The notes under the pieces: model-generated
Told to the model about the DNA's origin: nothing
Databases searched by the model: none
What the model saw: the letters and a program-made list of their open reading frames with translations, nothing else
Assembly (NCBI GenBank): GCA_903912405.1
Contig: CAIWHF010000098.1
Location: 1 to 9,655 of the forward strand
Source of the DNA: an uncultured Bacteroidota bacterium
GTDB lineage: Bacteria > Bacteroidota > Bacteroidia > Chitinophagales > Chitinophagaceae
Direction of reading: 5' to 3'
Length of the DNA: 9,655 nt
In this document: piece after piece, positions 1-6,634 of the stretch
How the letters are laid out: every line of letters starts with the position of its first letter
How positions within the stretch are numbered: the first letter of the stretch is position 1
Program-made: the position numbers and the translations under genes

Positions 1-6
1 TATAAA

Positions 7-501
7 ATGGAATTATTAAAACCCGCATTAGGATTGTTTTTTTGGGCGTTATTAGCCTTTATGATCGTGTTTTTGATCTTGAAAAAATTTGCTTGGAAAC
101 CAATTCTAAACATGTTGAACGAGCGTGAAACTGGTATTGCAAATGCTTTGCAAACAGCTGAAAAAGTGAAAGGCGAAATGAGTGCTATGAAAGCCGAAAA
201 CGAGCAATTGATGAAACAAGCGCATGAAGAGCGTTCTGCTATGCTTAAAGAAGCTAAAGAAATAAAAGAGAAAATGATTACCGATGCGAAAGAATTAGCA
301 AAAACGGAAGCAAACAAGATTATCTTAGATGCGCAAGAACAAATTAATCGTTCTAAAATGGCTGCTATTACAGAAGTTAAAAATGAAATAGGTTTACTTT
401 CTGTGGCTGTTGCTGAGAAAATTCTTCGCAATCAATTAAGTCAAGATAGCGCACAAGATGCCTATGTAAAAAAATTAACAGAAGAAATTAAAATGAACTA
501 A
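7..501 (+). CDS. atpF: F-type ATP synthase F0 subunit b
   Basis: This 164-residue protein is the peripheral-stalk subunit b of the F-type ATP synthase. It anchors the stator in the inner membrane and holds delta and the alpha/beta hexamer still while the rotor turns. The sequence shows one hydrophobic N-terminal segment (about residues 8-25). A short basic stretch with the family-typical 'FAWKPI' follows (28-33), then a long charged Ala/Lys/Glu-rich helix (about 40-130) that should form a coiled coil. Length is normal for the family. The ATG at position 7 fits because the hydrophobic anchor begins right behind it. Only six bases precede it in the window, so atpE/atpB upstream are expected but not seen. 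atpH follows 25 bp after the stop, consistent with co-transcription. No oddities in the reading frame. Confidence 0.95.
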   Translation: MELLKPALGLFFWALLAFMIVFLILKKFAWKPILNMLNERETGIANALQTAEKVKGEMSAMKAENEQLMKQAHEERSAMLKEAKEIKEKMITDAKELAKTEANKIILDAQEQINRSKMAAITEVKNEIGLLSVAVAEKILRNQLSQDSAQDAYVKKLTEEIKMN

Positions 502-526
502 TTGTTCGTTTAGAAAAATAAAAAGC

Positions 527-1087
527 ATGCAACAATCAAGATTAGCCATACGATATGCCAAATCATTATTAGATTTAGCTACTGAACAAAAAAGCGTAGA
601 CGCTTTGTTTGCCGACATGCAATGCGTATTTAATACGTGTAAAAATAATGTTGAATTGCTTCAAGTTTTGCATAGCCCTATTATTCATGCAGATAAAAAA
701 ATAGCAATTTTATCGGCTATCTTCAATTCGTATATTCAGCCTATCACACAAGCTTTTATAGCCTTAATCGTTAAAAAAGGCAGAGAAGCAAAATTATATG
801 AAATTAGTGCCGCATTTATAGCTTTAGTTAAGGAATTGAAACAAATTAAAACGGTTAAAATCACAACCGCTACTGCTATCAATGATTCGATCAAACAACA
901 ATTAGCAACTAAAATTGCTGCTGGATTTGAAGGTAAAACAGTGGAATTAGAAACGGCAATGAATGCTGATTTAATTGGTGGTTTTGTTATTGAGATGGAT
1001 GATAAATTGTACGATGCAAGTATTCGCAAAGAATTAAATGATATCAGAAATCAATTTACTAGCAACAATTATATCAGTAAAATATAA
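527..1087 (+). CDS. atpH: F-type ATP synthase F1 subunit delta (OSCP homologue)
   Basis: Subunit delta, 186 residues, links the top of the F1 alpha/beta hexamer to the b-subunit stalk. The N-terminal part (about 1-105) is helical and starts with the family-typical 'RLAIRYAKSLLDLA' (5-18). A 'SPII..DKK..IL' block (50-62) follows, as in OSCP/delta proteins. The C-terminal part carries the conserved segment 'LIGGFVIEMDDKLYDASI' (149-166), which is diagnostic of the family. Length is usual (about 175-185). It sits between atpF (25-bp gap) and atpA (45-bp AT-rich gap), the standard F-H-A order. Delta subunits diverge fast, so the name rests on the C-terminal signature and on gene order together. 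Confidence 0.94.
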   Translation: MQQSRLAIRYAKSLLDLATEQKSVDALFADMQCVFNTCKNNVELLQVLHSPIIHADKKIAILSAIFNSYIQPITQAFIALIVKKGREAKLYEISAAFIALVKELKQIKTVKITTATAINDSIKQQLATKIAAGFEGKTVELETAMNADLIGGFVIEMDDKLYDASIRKELNDIRNQFTSNNYISKI

Positions 1088-1132
1088 TACACATAAATTT
1101 TTAAAATTTCTTAATTTAATAAACATACAATT

Positions 1133-2713
1133 ATGGTTGAGATTAAACCGGATGAGATATCAGCGATACTCAGACAACAATTAAGCAGTGCTAACACAGA
1201 AGCTAGTTTAGAAGAAGTAGGTACCGTATTACAAGTAGGTGACGGTATTGCTCGTGTTTATGGTCTAACAGGCGTTCGTCAAGGGGAATTAGTTTCTTTT
1301 GAAAATGGAGTAAAAGCAATCGCGTTAAACCTTGAAGAAGATAATGTTGGGGTGGTATTAATGGGTGATAGTGCTGGTATTAAAGAAGGCGCAACCGTTC
1401 GTAGAACTGGTCAAATTGCCTCTATTAAAGTAGGTGAAGGTATGGTTGGTCGTGTAGTAAATACACTAGGCGAACCAATTGATGGTAAAGGTCCTATTGC
1501 GGGTGAACTATATGAAATGCCATTAGAGCGTAAAGCGCCAGGTGTTGTATTTCGTGAGCCAGTAAAAGAGCCCTTACAAACAGGTATCAAGGCAATTGAC
1601 GCTATGATTCCAATTGGCCGTGGTCAACGTGAGTTGGTTATCGGTGACCGTCAAACAGGTAAATCTGCTATCTGTATTGATGCAATCATCAATCAAAAAG
1701 AATTTTATGAAGCAGGAAAACCTGTTTATTGTATCTATGTTGCCATTGGTCAGAAAGCTTCTACCGTTGCGCAAGTAATGAAAACATTAGAAGATAATGG
1801 TGCATTACCTTACACTATTATTGTTTCTGCTGCTGCAGCTGATCCAGCTCCATTGCAGTTCTTTGCTCCATTTGCTGGTGCAGCTATTGGTGAATTCTTC
1901 CGTGATACTGGAAGACCAGCCTTAGTAGTTTATGATGATTTATCAAAACAAGCGGTGGCTTACCGTGAGGTATCTCTTTTATTACGTCGCCCTCCTGGAC
2001 GTGAAGCATATCCTGGTGATGTATTCTATTTACACAGTCGTTTGTTGGAGCGTGCTGCAAAAGTTATTAATAACGATGCACTTGCTAAAACCATGAACGA
2101 TTTGCCAGCGTCTATCAAACATTTAGTAAAAGGTGGTGGTTCTTTAACGGCATTACCAATTATTGAAACACAAGCTGGTGACGTATCTGCATATATCCCA
2201 ACCAACGTAATCTCTATCACAGACGGACAAATTTTCTTAGAATCTAATTTGTTTAATGCGGGTATTCGCCCTGCGATTAACGTAGGTATCTCTGTAAGCC
2301 GTGTGGGTGGTAGTGCGCAGATTAAATCAATGAAAAAAGTTGCAGGTACTTTAAAATTAGACCAAGCACTTTTCCGTGAGTTAGAAGCGTTTGCTAAATT
2401 TGGTGGTGACCTAGATGCGGCTACTAAAAATGTAATCGATAAAGGTGCTAGAAACGTAGAGATTTTAAAACAAGCTCAGTTTACTCCGTATAGCGTAGAA
2501 AAACAAGTTGCGATTATTTATTTAGGAACTAATAACATGATTCGTGAAGTGCCGGTGAAAAATGTACGTGCATTCGAAGAAACATTTATTAATGAATTAG
2601 AAACTAAAATGCCAGAATTATTGTTAGAATTCAAAAAAGGTAACTTACCGGAAGATGGATTAGCTAAAATGAAAGCATTAGCAGATTCTTTAATTCCTCA
2701 GTTTAAAAACTAG
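1133..2713 (+). CDS. atpA: F-type ATP synthase F1 subunit alpha
   Basis: This 526-residue protein is the non-catalytic alpha subunit, which alternates with beta in the F1 hexamer and binds regulatory nucleotide. The beta-barrel N-terminal domain ('VGTVLQVGDGIARVYGL', 29-45) is followed by the nucleotide-binding domain. The P-loop is GDRQTGKS at 171-178, with K177 and S178, and the Walker B-like strand is 'ALVVYDD' (263-269). The 'SVSRVGGSAQ' block (387-396) contains the conserved arginine R390 that reaches into the neighbouring catalytic site. The helical C-terminal domain ends at 'LIPQFKN'. Length is normal. The ATG at 1133 follows an AT-rich leader with no Shine-Dalgarno, normal in Bacteroidota. 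The gene is followed within about 20 bp by a strong terminator rather than by atpG, so the operon appears to end here. Confidence 0.98.
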   Translation: MVEIKPDEISAILRQQLSSANTEASLEEVGTVLQVGDGIARVYGLTGVRQGELVSFENGVKAIALNLEEDNVGVVLMGDSAGIKEGATVRRTGQIASIKVGEGMVGRVVNTLGEPIDGKGPIAGELYEMPLERKAPGVVFREPVKEPLQTGIKAIDAMIPIGRGQRELVIGDRQTGKSAICIDAIINQKEFYEAGKPVYCIYVAIGQKASTVAQVMKTLEDNGALPYTIIVSAAAADPAPLQFFAPFAGAAIGEFFRDTGRPALVVYDDLSKQAVAYREVSLLLRRPPGREAYPGDVFYLHSRLLERAAKVINNDALAKTMNDLPASIKHLVKGGGSLTALPIIETQAGDVSAYIPTNVISITDGQIFLESNLFNAGIRPAINVGISVSRVGGSAQIKSMKKVAGTLKLDQALFRELEAFAKFGGDLDAATKNVIDKGARNVEILKQAQFTPYSVEKQVAIIYLGTNNMIREVPVKNVRAFEETFINELETKMPELLLEFKKGNLPEDGLAKMKALADSLIPQFKN

Positions 2714-2730
2714 GTTTTAAATTCAAATAT

Positions 2731-2759
2731 AAAGGGCTACAATCGTAGCCTTTTTTTTT
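2731..2759. terminator. Rho-independent terminator of the atp operon, possibly bidirectional
   Basis: A perfect inverted repeat, GGCTAC (2735-2740) and GTAGCC (2745-2750), encloses an AATC loop. A run of nine T follows (2751-2759), giving a textbook terminator 17 bp after the atpA stop. The flanking AAAG can also pair with the start of the T run and lengthen the stem. Read on the minus strand, the hairpin lies just past the oxygenase stop codon (2758-2760) and is followed by CTTTATATTT. It could therefore also end that transcript, though with a poorer U tract. Confidence 0.9.
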
Positions 2760-3705
2760 ATTTCTTTAATCCAATTTCTCTAAGACGCTCGTCTAAATAT
2801 TGTGCAGCACTATAATCTTCATACTGTTTTGGATGCACTTCGTTGATACAACTTGGCAAACAAGCTAAGGACATGCTTCCTTTTGGATGCAGGAAAAACG
2901 GAATAGAGAAGCGATGAGTATGCCACTTTTCTTTGGGTGGATTTACCACTCTATGGGTAGTAGATTTTAATCGGTTATTGGTCAATCGTTGGAGCATATC
3001 TCCAACATTTACAACAATTTGATCATCGCTAGATTGTACATTTACCCATTGCTCTTGCTTGTTTAAAACTTGCAATCCTTCTGCAGAAGCACCTACTAAT
3101 AGGGTGATCAAATTAATATCCTCATGCTGCTCTGCCCTTATCGATGATTTCGGTTCTTGTGTAATAGGTGGATAATGAATGGCTCTTAAAATAGAGTTGC
3201 CATTATGTATTTCAGGAGCAAAGTAATGCTGATCTAAATTTAAAAAAATCGCAATGGCTTCTAAAAGCGCTTTACCGCTTTGTTCAAAAGCACGATAGGC
3301 TTGTTCAAGGGTATGAGTAAATTCAGGTAGTTCGTTTACGAAAACATTATCGGGGTAAAATTCATCTACCTGCTCTCCATCTTCAATAATCTGACCAAAC
3401 TGAAAGAATTCTTTTAAGTCAGGAGCGTCAAAGCCCTTAGCATGTTCTCTGCCAAAAGAAGTATAACCTCTTTGTCCAGCCAAGGCTATTTTTTCATACT
3501 GTTTTTTTTGATTTTCTGTTAGGCTGAAGAATGCCTCAACTTGCTCGTAAAGCTGTTTTATCAATGCATTCGGTATGCCATGATTTACTACGGCTACAAA
3601 GCCTACTTCTTCATAGGCAGTGCCAAGCGCTTGCACAAACTTGTTTTTTGCTGCGTCATTTCCATGTGTGTATTGACTTAAATCAACTACCGGAATCGTA
3701 TTCAT
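2758..3705 (-). CDS. 2-oxoglutarate/Fe(II)-dependent oxygenase, isopenicillin N synthase-like
   Basis: This 315-residue soluble enzyme belongs to the non-haem iron oxygenase family that includes isopenicillin N synthase and plant-type 2OG oxygenases. The N-terminal DIOX_N-like region starts 'IPVVDLS' (4-10) and contains 'GFVAVVNHGIP' (35-45), the usual substrate-side entry. The jelly-roll core shows the iron triad H194-x-D196 (in 'EQHEDINLITLL') and H251 ('STTHRVV'). It also has the R-x-S pair R265/S267 ('HRFSIPFF') that binds the 2-oxoglutarate carboxylate. All catalytic residues are present and the length is typical, so it should be active; the R-x-S pair favours use of 2OG, but the substrate cannot be read from sequence. 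The gene stands alone, convergent with atpA and divergent from the M49 peptidase across an 87-bp gap. No biosynthetic cluster surrounds it, so a beta-lactam role is not implied. Confidence 0.88.
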   Translation of the reverse strand: MNTIPVVDLSQYTHGNDAAKNKFVQALGTAYEEVGFVAVVNHGIPNALIKQLYEQVEAFFSLTENQKKQYEKIALAGQRGYTSFGREHAKGFDAPDLKEFFQFGQIIEDGEQVDEFYPDNVFVNELPEFTHTLEQAYRAFEQSGKALLEAIAIFLNLDQHYFAPEIHNGNSILRAIHYPPITQEPKSSIRAEQHEDINLITLLVGASAEGLQVLNKQEQWVNVQSSDDQIVVNVGDMLQRLTNNRLKSTTHRVVNPPKEKWHTHRFSIPFFLHPKGSMSLACLPSCINEVHPKQYEDYSAAQYLDERLREIGLKK

Positions 3706-3721
3706 AAAGGGTGAATTTTTA

Positions 3722-3729
3722 TAAATATA
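3722..3729 (-). promoter_or_regulatory. Possible -7 element for the oxygenase gene
   Basis: On the minus strand this reads TATATTTA, one mismatch from the Bacteroidota -7 motif TAnnTTTG, and ends 16 bp before the start codon. I see no matching TTG/TTTG at -33. In a region this AT-rich the match is weak evidence. Confidence 0.25.
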
Positions 3730-3767
3730 TATAAAATACGGTAAATTAAATATGCCTTAATAAATAC

Positions 3768-3775
3768 TATATTTA
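3768..3775 (+). promoter_or_regulatory. Possible -7 element for the M49 peptidase gene
   Basis: The sequence TATATTTA is one mismatch from TAnnTTTG and lies 17 bp before the ATG at 3793. It mirrors the same octamer on the other strand of this 87-bp divergent gap. No clear -33 TTG is visible, so the call is tentative. Confidence 0.3.
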
Positions 3776-3792
3776 CACTTAAATTTATTCTC

Positions 3793-5853
3793 ATGAAAAG
3801 TACCTTCTTGTATGCTTTAGGACTAGCTACCGTTTTAGTAATTTCTTGTAATCAAAAAAACACGACTTCCGAAAGCGAGTCAGTAACCTATGATGCTAAC
3901 TTTGTAGTTGAAGCAGAGGCTTTTGCTGATTTGCAAATACTTCGATATGAAGTACCTGGTTTTAATCAATTAACCTTGCAACAAAAACAATTGGCCTATT
4001 ATTTATATGAAGCAGCCTTGAGCGGAAGAGATATTATTTACGATCAAAAAAGCAAATATGGTTTGTTGGTAAGAAAAACTATTGAAGCTGTTTACGAAAA
4101 TTATAAAGGAGACAAAAACGATACGTCTTGGAAGCAATTTGAAGAGTATTGCGGACGTGTTTGGTTTAGTAATGGCAACTACCATCATTATAGTAATGAG
4201 AAATTCATACCTGCTTGTAGTTTCGACTACTTCAAAAACTTAGTGAGTGCAACTCCAAGCAATGCCTTGCCGCTTAATCAAGGTGAAAACATAGAAGCAT
4301 TTACCAAAAGGATACAACCTATTATTTTTGACGCTAGCTTTATGCCTAAATGTGTAGATCTTAGAGCTGGAGTAGACAATATTGCCAACTCAGCTAATAA
4401 TTATTATGAAGGAGTGACGCAGAAAGAAGTGGAAGCCTTTTATAATTTAAAAGACACAAAAGGAAATGCGCCAAGCTGGGGATTGAACAGTAAAGTGGTA
4501 AAAGAAAATGGTCAGCTTATAGAGCGCACGTGGAAAGTAGGCGGTATGTATGACAAAGCCATTACGCAAATAGTATATTGGTTAGAAAAAGCAACAGGTG
4601 TTGCAGAAAATGATCAGCAAAAAAAATCAATACTACTGCTTGTAGATTTTTATAAAACGGGCGATTTAAAAACCTTTGATGATTATAGTATAGAATGGGT
4701 GCATGATACAGCGAGTAGAATCGATGTGGTGAATGGATTTATTGAAGTGTATCTAGATGCAATTGGTAAAAAGGGAAGTTTTCAAAGTATGGTGTCTATG
4801 AAAGATATGGAAGCAACAAAGCGCATCGCGGCGATTGCAGCCAAGGCGCAATGGTTTGAAGATAATTCACCTTTGATGCCGGAGCATAAGAAAAAACAAG
4901 TAAAGGGAATTACCGCAAAAGCAATCACTACCATAGTGGAAAGTGGCGATGATGCACCTTCTACGCCAATTGGTGTAAATCTGCCGAATGCTGATTGGAT
5001 ACGAAAAGAATACGGATCTAAATCTGTTTCATTAAGTAATATTATTCATTCGTATAATGTAAATAGCAGTAAAAGCGGTATGCTAGATGAATTTGTAATA
5101 GATGAAACAATAAAAAAGAGATTGAAAAAATATGGTGCATTAGCAAGTGACTTGCATACCGACATGCACGAATGTATTGGACATGCAAGTGGTCAGATTA
5201 ATAAAGGTGTAGAAACACCAGATAAGACATTAAAAAATTATGCATCTTGTTTAGAAGAAGCGCGTGCAGATCTTGTTGGGTTGTATTATATCATGGATAA
5301 GAAGCTAATAGAGATTGGCGTGGCAGAAAGTGAGGAAGTAGGGAAAGCAGGTTATGATCAATATATGATGAATGGTTTAATGACGCAATTAACTAGATTA
5401 AAACCAGGTGAAAAATTGGAAGAGGCTCACATGCGCAATCGCCAATTGAATGCGCGTTGGGTATTTGAAAAAGGAAAGCAAGACAACGTAGTAGAGTTGA
5501 TTAAGGTAAATAATAAAACCTATGTGCGCATTAACGACTATAACAAGTTGCGTAACTTGTTTGGACAATTATTAAGAGAGATCCAACGTATAAAATCAGA
5601 AGGTGATTATAAAGCGGCAACTGCATTAGTTGAAACTTATGGTGTGAATGTAGATCCTGTTTTACATAAAGAAATTATAAGCCGATATGCAACACTTGGT
5701 ATTAAGCCCTACAGAGGGTTTATTCAACCGGTATTAGCGCCTGTTTTAGAAGGCGACAACATCATTGATGTGAAAGTTACTTACCCTACTTCTTTCTTTC
5801 AACAAATGATGGACTATAAGAAGAAGTATAGTTTTTTGCCAACAATGAATTAA
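3793..5853 (+). CDS. Dipeptidyl peptidase III-type zinc metallopeptidase (family M49), predicted lipoprotein
   Basis: Family M49 enzymes remove dipeptides from the N-terminus of short peptides. The zinc motif HEXXGH is present as HECIGH (459-464), with H459 and H464 as ligands and E460 as catalytic base. The partner motif is EEARAD (488-493), whose E489 is the expected third ligand. The spacing between the two is short, as in Bacteroides-type members rather than eukaryotic ones. Upstream, 'GVNLPNADWIRKEYG' (394-408) matches a conserved M49 block. At 686 residues it is near the bacterial family length. The N-terminus (MKST, hydrophobic stretch 5-17, lipobox VISC with C19, then a Ser/Thr/Glu-rich linker) predicts lipidation and export. 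Residues N20 and Q21 after the cysteine do not settle whether it faces the periplasm or the outside. The ATG at 3793 is right because the signal begins there. A role in peptide use for nutrition is inferred. Confidence 0.9.
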   Translation: MKSTFLYALGLATVLVISCNQKNTTSESESVTYDANFVVEAEAFADLQILRYEVPGFNQLTLQQKQLAYYLYEAALSGRDIIYDQKSKYGLLVRKTIEAVYENYKGDKNDTSWKQFEEYCGRVWFSNGNYHHYSNEKFIPACSFDYFKNLVSATPSNALPLNQGENIEAFTKRIQPIIFDASFMPKCVDLRAGVDNIANSANNYYEGVTQKEVEAFYNLKDTKGNAPSWGLNSKVVKENGQLIERTWKVGGMYDKAITQIVYWLEKATGVAENDQQKKSILLLVDFYKTGDLKTFDDYSIEWVHDTASRIDVVNGFIEVYLDAIGKKGSFQSMVSMKDMEATKRIAAIAAKAQWFEDNSPLMPEHKKKQVKGITAKAITTIVESGDDAPSTPIGVNLPNADWIRKEYGSKSVSLSNIIHSYNVNSSKSGMLDEFVIDETIKKRLKKYGALASDLHTDMHECIGHASGQINKGVETPDKTLKNYASCLEEARADLVGLYYIMDKKLIEIGVAESEEVGKAGYDQYMMNGLMTQLTRLKPGEKLEEAHMRNRQLNARWVFEKGKQDNVVELIKVNNKTYVRINDYNKLRNLFGQLLREIQRIKSEGDYKAATALVETYGVNVDPVLHKEIISRYATLGIKPYRGFIQPVLAPVLEGDNIIDVKVTYPTSFFQQMMDYKKKYSFLPTMN

Positions 5854-5865
5854 AATGTACATTTG
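5835..5865 (+). promoter_or_regulatory. Bacteroidota-type promoter for the DUF6089-like gene
   Basis: TTTG (5835-5838) at -33 and TACATTTG (5858-5865), a perfect TAnnTTTG -7 box, are separated by 19 bp, the spacing known for the primary sigma factor in this phylum. The -33 box lies inside the last codons of the M49 peptidase gene and the -7 box starts 5 bp after its stop. Transcription should begin a few bases downstream, leaving only a very short leader before the ATG at 5879. Confidence 0.72.
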
Positions 5866-5878
5866 CAAAAAAAATATA

Positions 5879-6589
5879 ATGAATAAAAAAATTTCTATTT
5901 TACTATTAGCAGTAATGCCCTTGTTTGTTAATGCTCAAAAGGAGTCTAAAGAAGTGGATGTTACATGCGCACTTACGGGAAACATTTATCAAGGTGATTT
6001 GACGCCAACTACTCTGGGGAGTACCAAAGATTTAAAATTTGGTTTTCAAGGAATGGTAAGATATCACGTGAAAAATGATAAAGTTTATTTAAGAGGTTCT
6101 TTAAATATTGCAAGTTTGAAAGGTGATGATGCTCAATTTGATTCTCCTGAGTGGGCAAAGCACAGAAATTATAGTTTTTCAACATCTTTAATTGACTTGT
6201 CTGCGATGCTTGAATTTAATTTATTTCACGACGATAAGAAATTCCAACCATATGTAGCATTTGGATTTGGATTTGCTAAAATCAATCCCAAAAAAGATGC
6301 AAGTAAATTAGATACCGCTTACTTCGCCGCTGTTTCTTCTGAACAAATTGGCTTAGTTAAAGAACAGTCTATGACGCAGCCTAAATTGTTAGTTACTATC
6401 CCTGCAAGTATAGGATTTAGATATAAGTTAAATGCTACCTCTTCTTTGTTTGTAGAAGCTTGTTATAAAACATGTATCTCCGATTATCTTGACGGGTTTA
6501 GTTTATCTGTGCGATCTCAAAAATTTGATGCTTATTCTGTTTATGCTTTAGGATATACATTTAAACTAAGCACCAACAAAAAGAAATAA
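5879..6589 (+). CDS. Outer-membrane beta-barrel protein, DUF6089-like
   Basis: This 236-residue exported protein is predicted to be a small outer-membrane barrel. A signal peptide (M1-A19, basic 'NKK', hydrophobic core, 'VNA|Q' cleavage) precedes alternating beta-strand segments. Recognisable blocks are YQGDL (37-41), 'MVRYHV' (59-64), KGDDA (81-85), RNYSF (96-100), LEFNLF (111-116), 'PYVAFGFGFAKINPK' (124-138) and SDYLDGFS (201-208). From memory this pattern matches DUF6089 proteins of Bacteroidota, some of which (PorG type) serve the type IX secretion system; no such partner gene is nearby. An in-frame ATG at 5855 would add eight residues (MYICKKNI), but it lies just ahead of the -7 box and would put a non-signal tail before the signal peptide, so I start at 5879. 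Function remains unproven. Confidence 0.72.
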   Translation: MNKKISILLLAVMPLFVNAQKESKEVDVTCALTGNIYQGDLTPTTLGSTKDLKFGFQGMVRYHVKNDKVYLRGSLNIASLKGDDAQFDSPEWAKHRNYSFSTSLIDLSAMLEFNLFHDDKKFQPYVAFGFGFAKINPKKDASKLDTAYFAAVSSEQIGLVKEQSMTQPKLLVTIPASIGFRYKLNATSSLFVEACYKTCISDYLDGFSLSVRSQKFDAYSVYALGYTFKLSTNKKK

Positions 6590-6606
6590 AATAGGTTTAC
6601 AAAATG

Positions 6607-6632
6607 AAAGGCACCTTCTTAAGGTGCCTTTT
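6607..6632. terminator. Bidirectional rho-independent terminator between the DUF6089-like gene and lon
   Basis: A perfect 11-bp stem, AAAGGCACCTT (6607-6617) and AAGGTGCCTTT (6621-6631), encloses a three-base CTT loop. A and T runs flank it on both sides. It lies 17 bp after the + strand gene stop and 3 bp past the lon stop on the minus strand, so one hairpin most likely ends both convergent transcripts. Confidence 0.88.
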
Positions 6633-6634
6633 AT

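Noticed and set aside
1..6. TATAAA before atpF as a promoter
   Set aside because: It is at the window edge, is not the Bacteroidota -7 motif, and lies where atpE should precede atpF in the same operon.
736..1029. Minus-strand open frame across atpH
   Set aside because: It lies wholly inside atpH, whose frame has a clear delta-subunit signature. The antisense translation shows no domain and looks like a shadow of coding sequence.
2758..3705. Beta-lactam biosynthesis gene
   Set aside because: Resemblance to isopenicillin N synthase is at family level only. No non-ribosomal peptide synthetase or other pathway gene is in the window.
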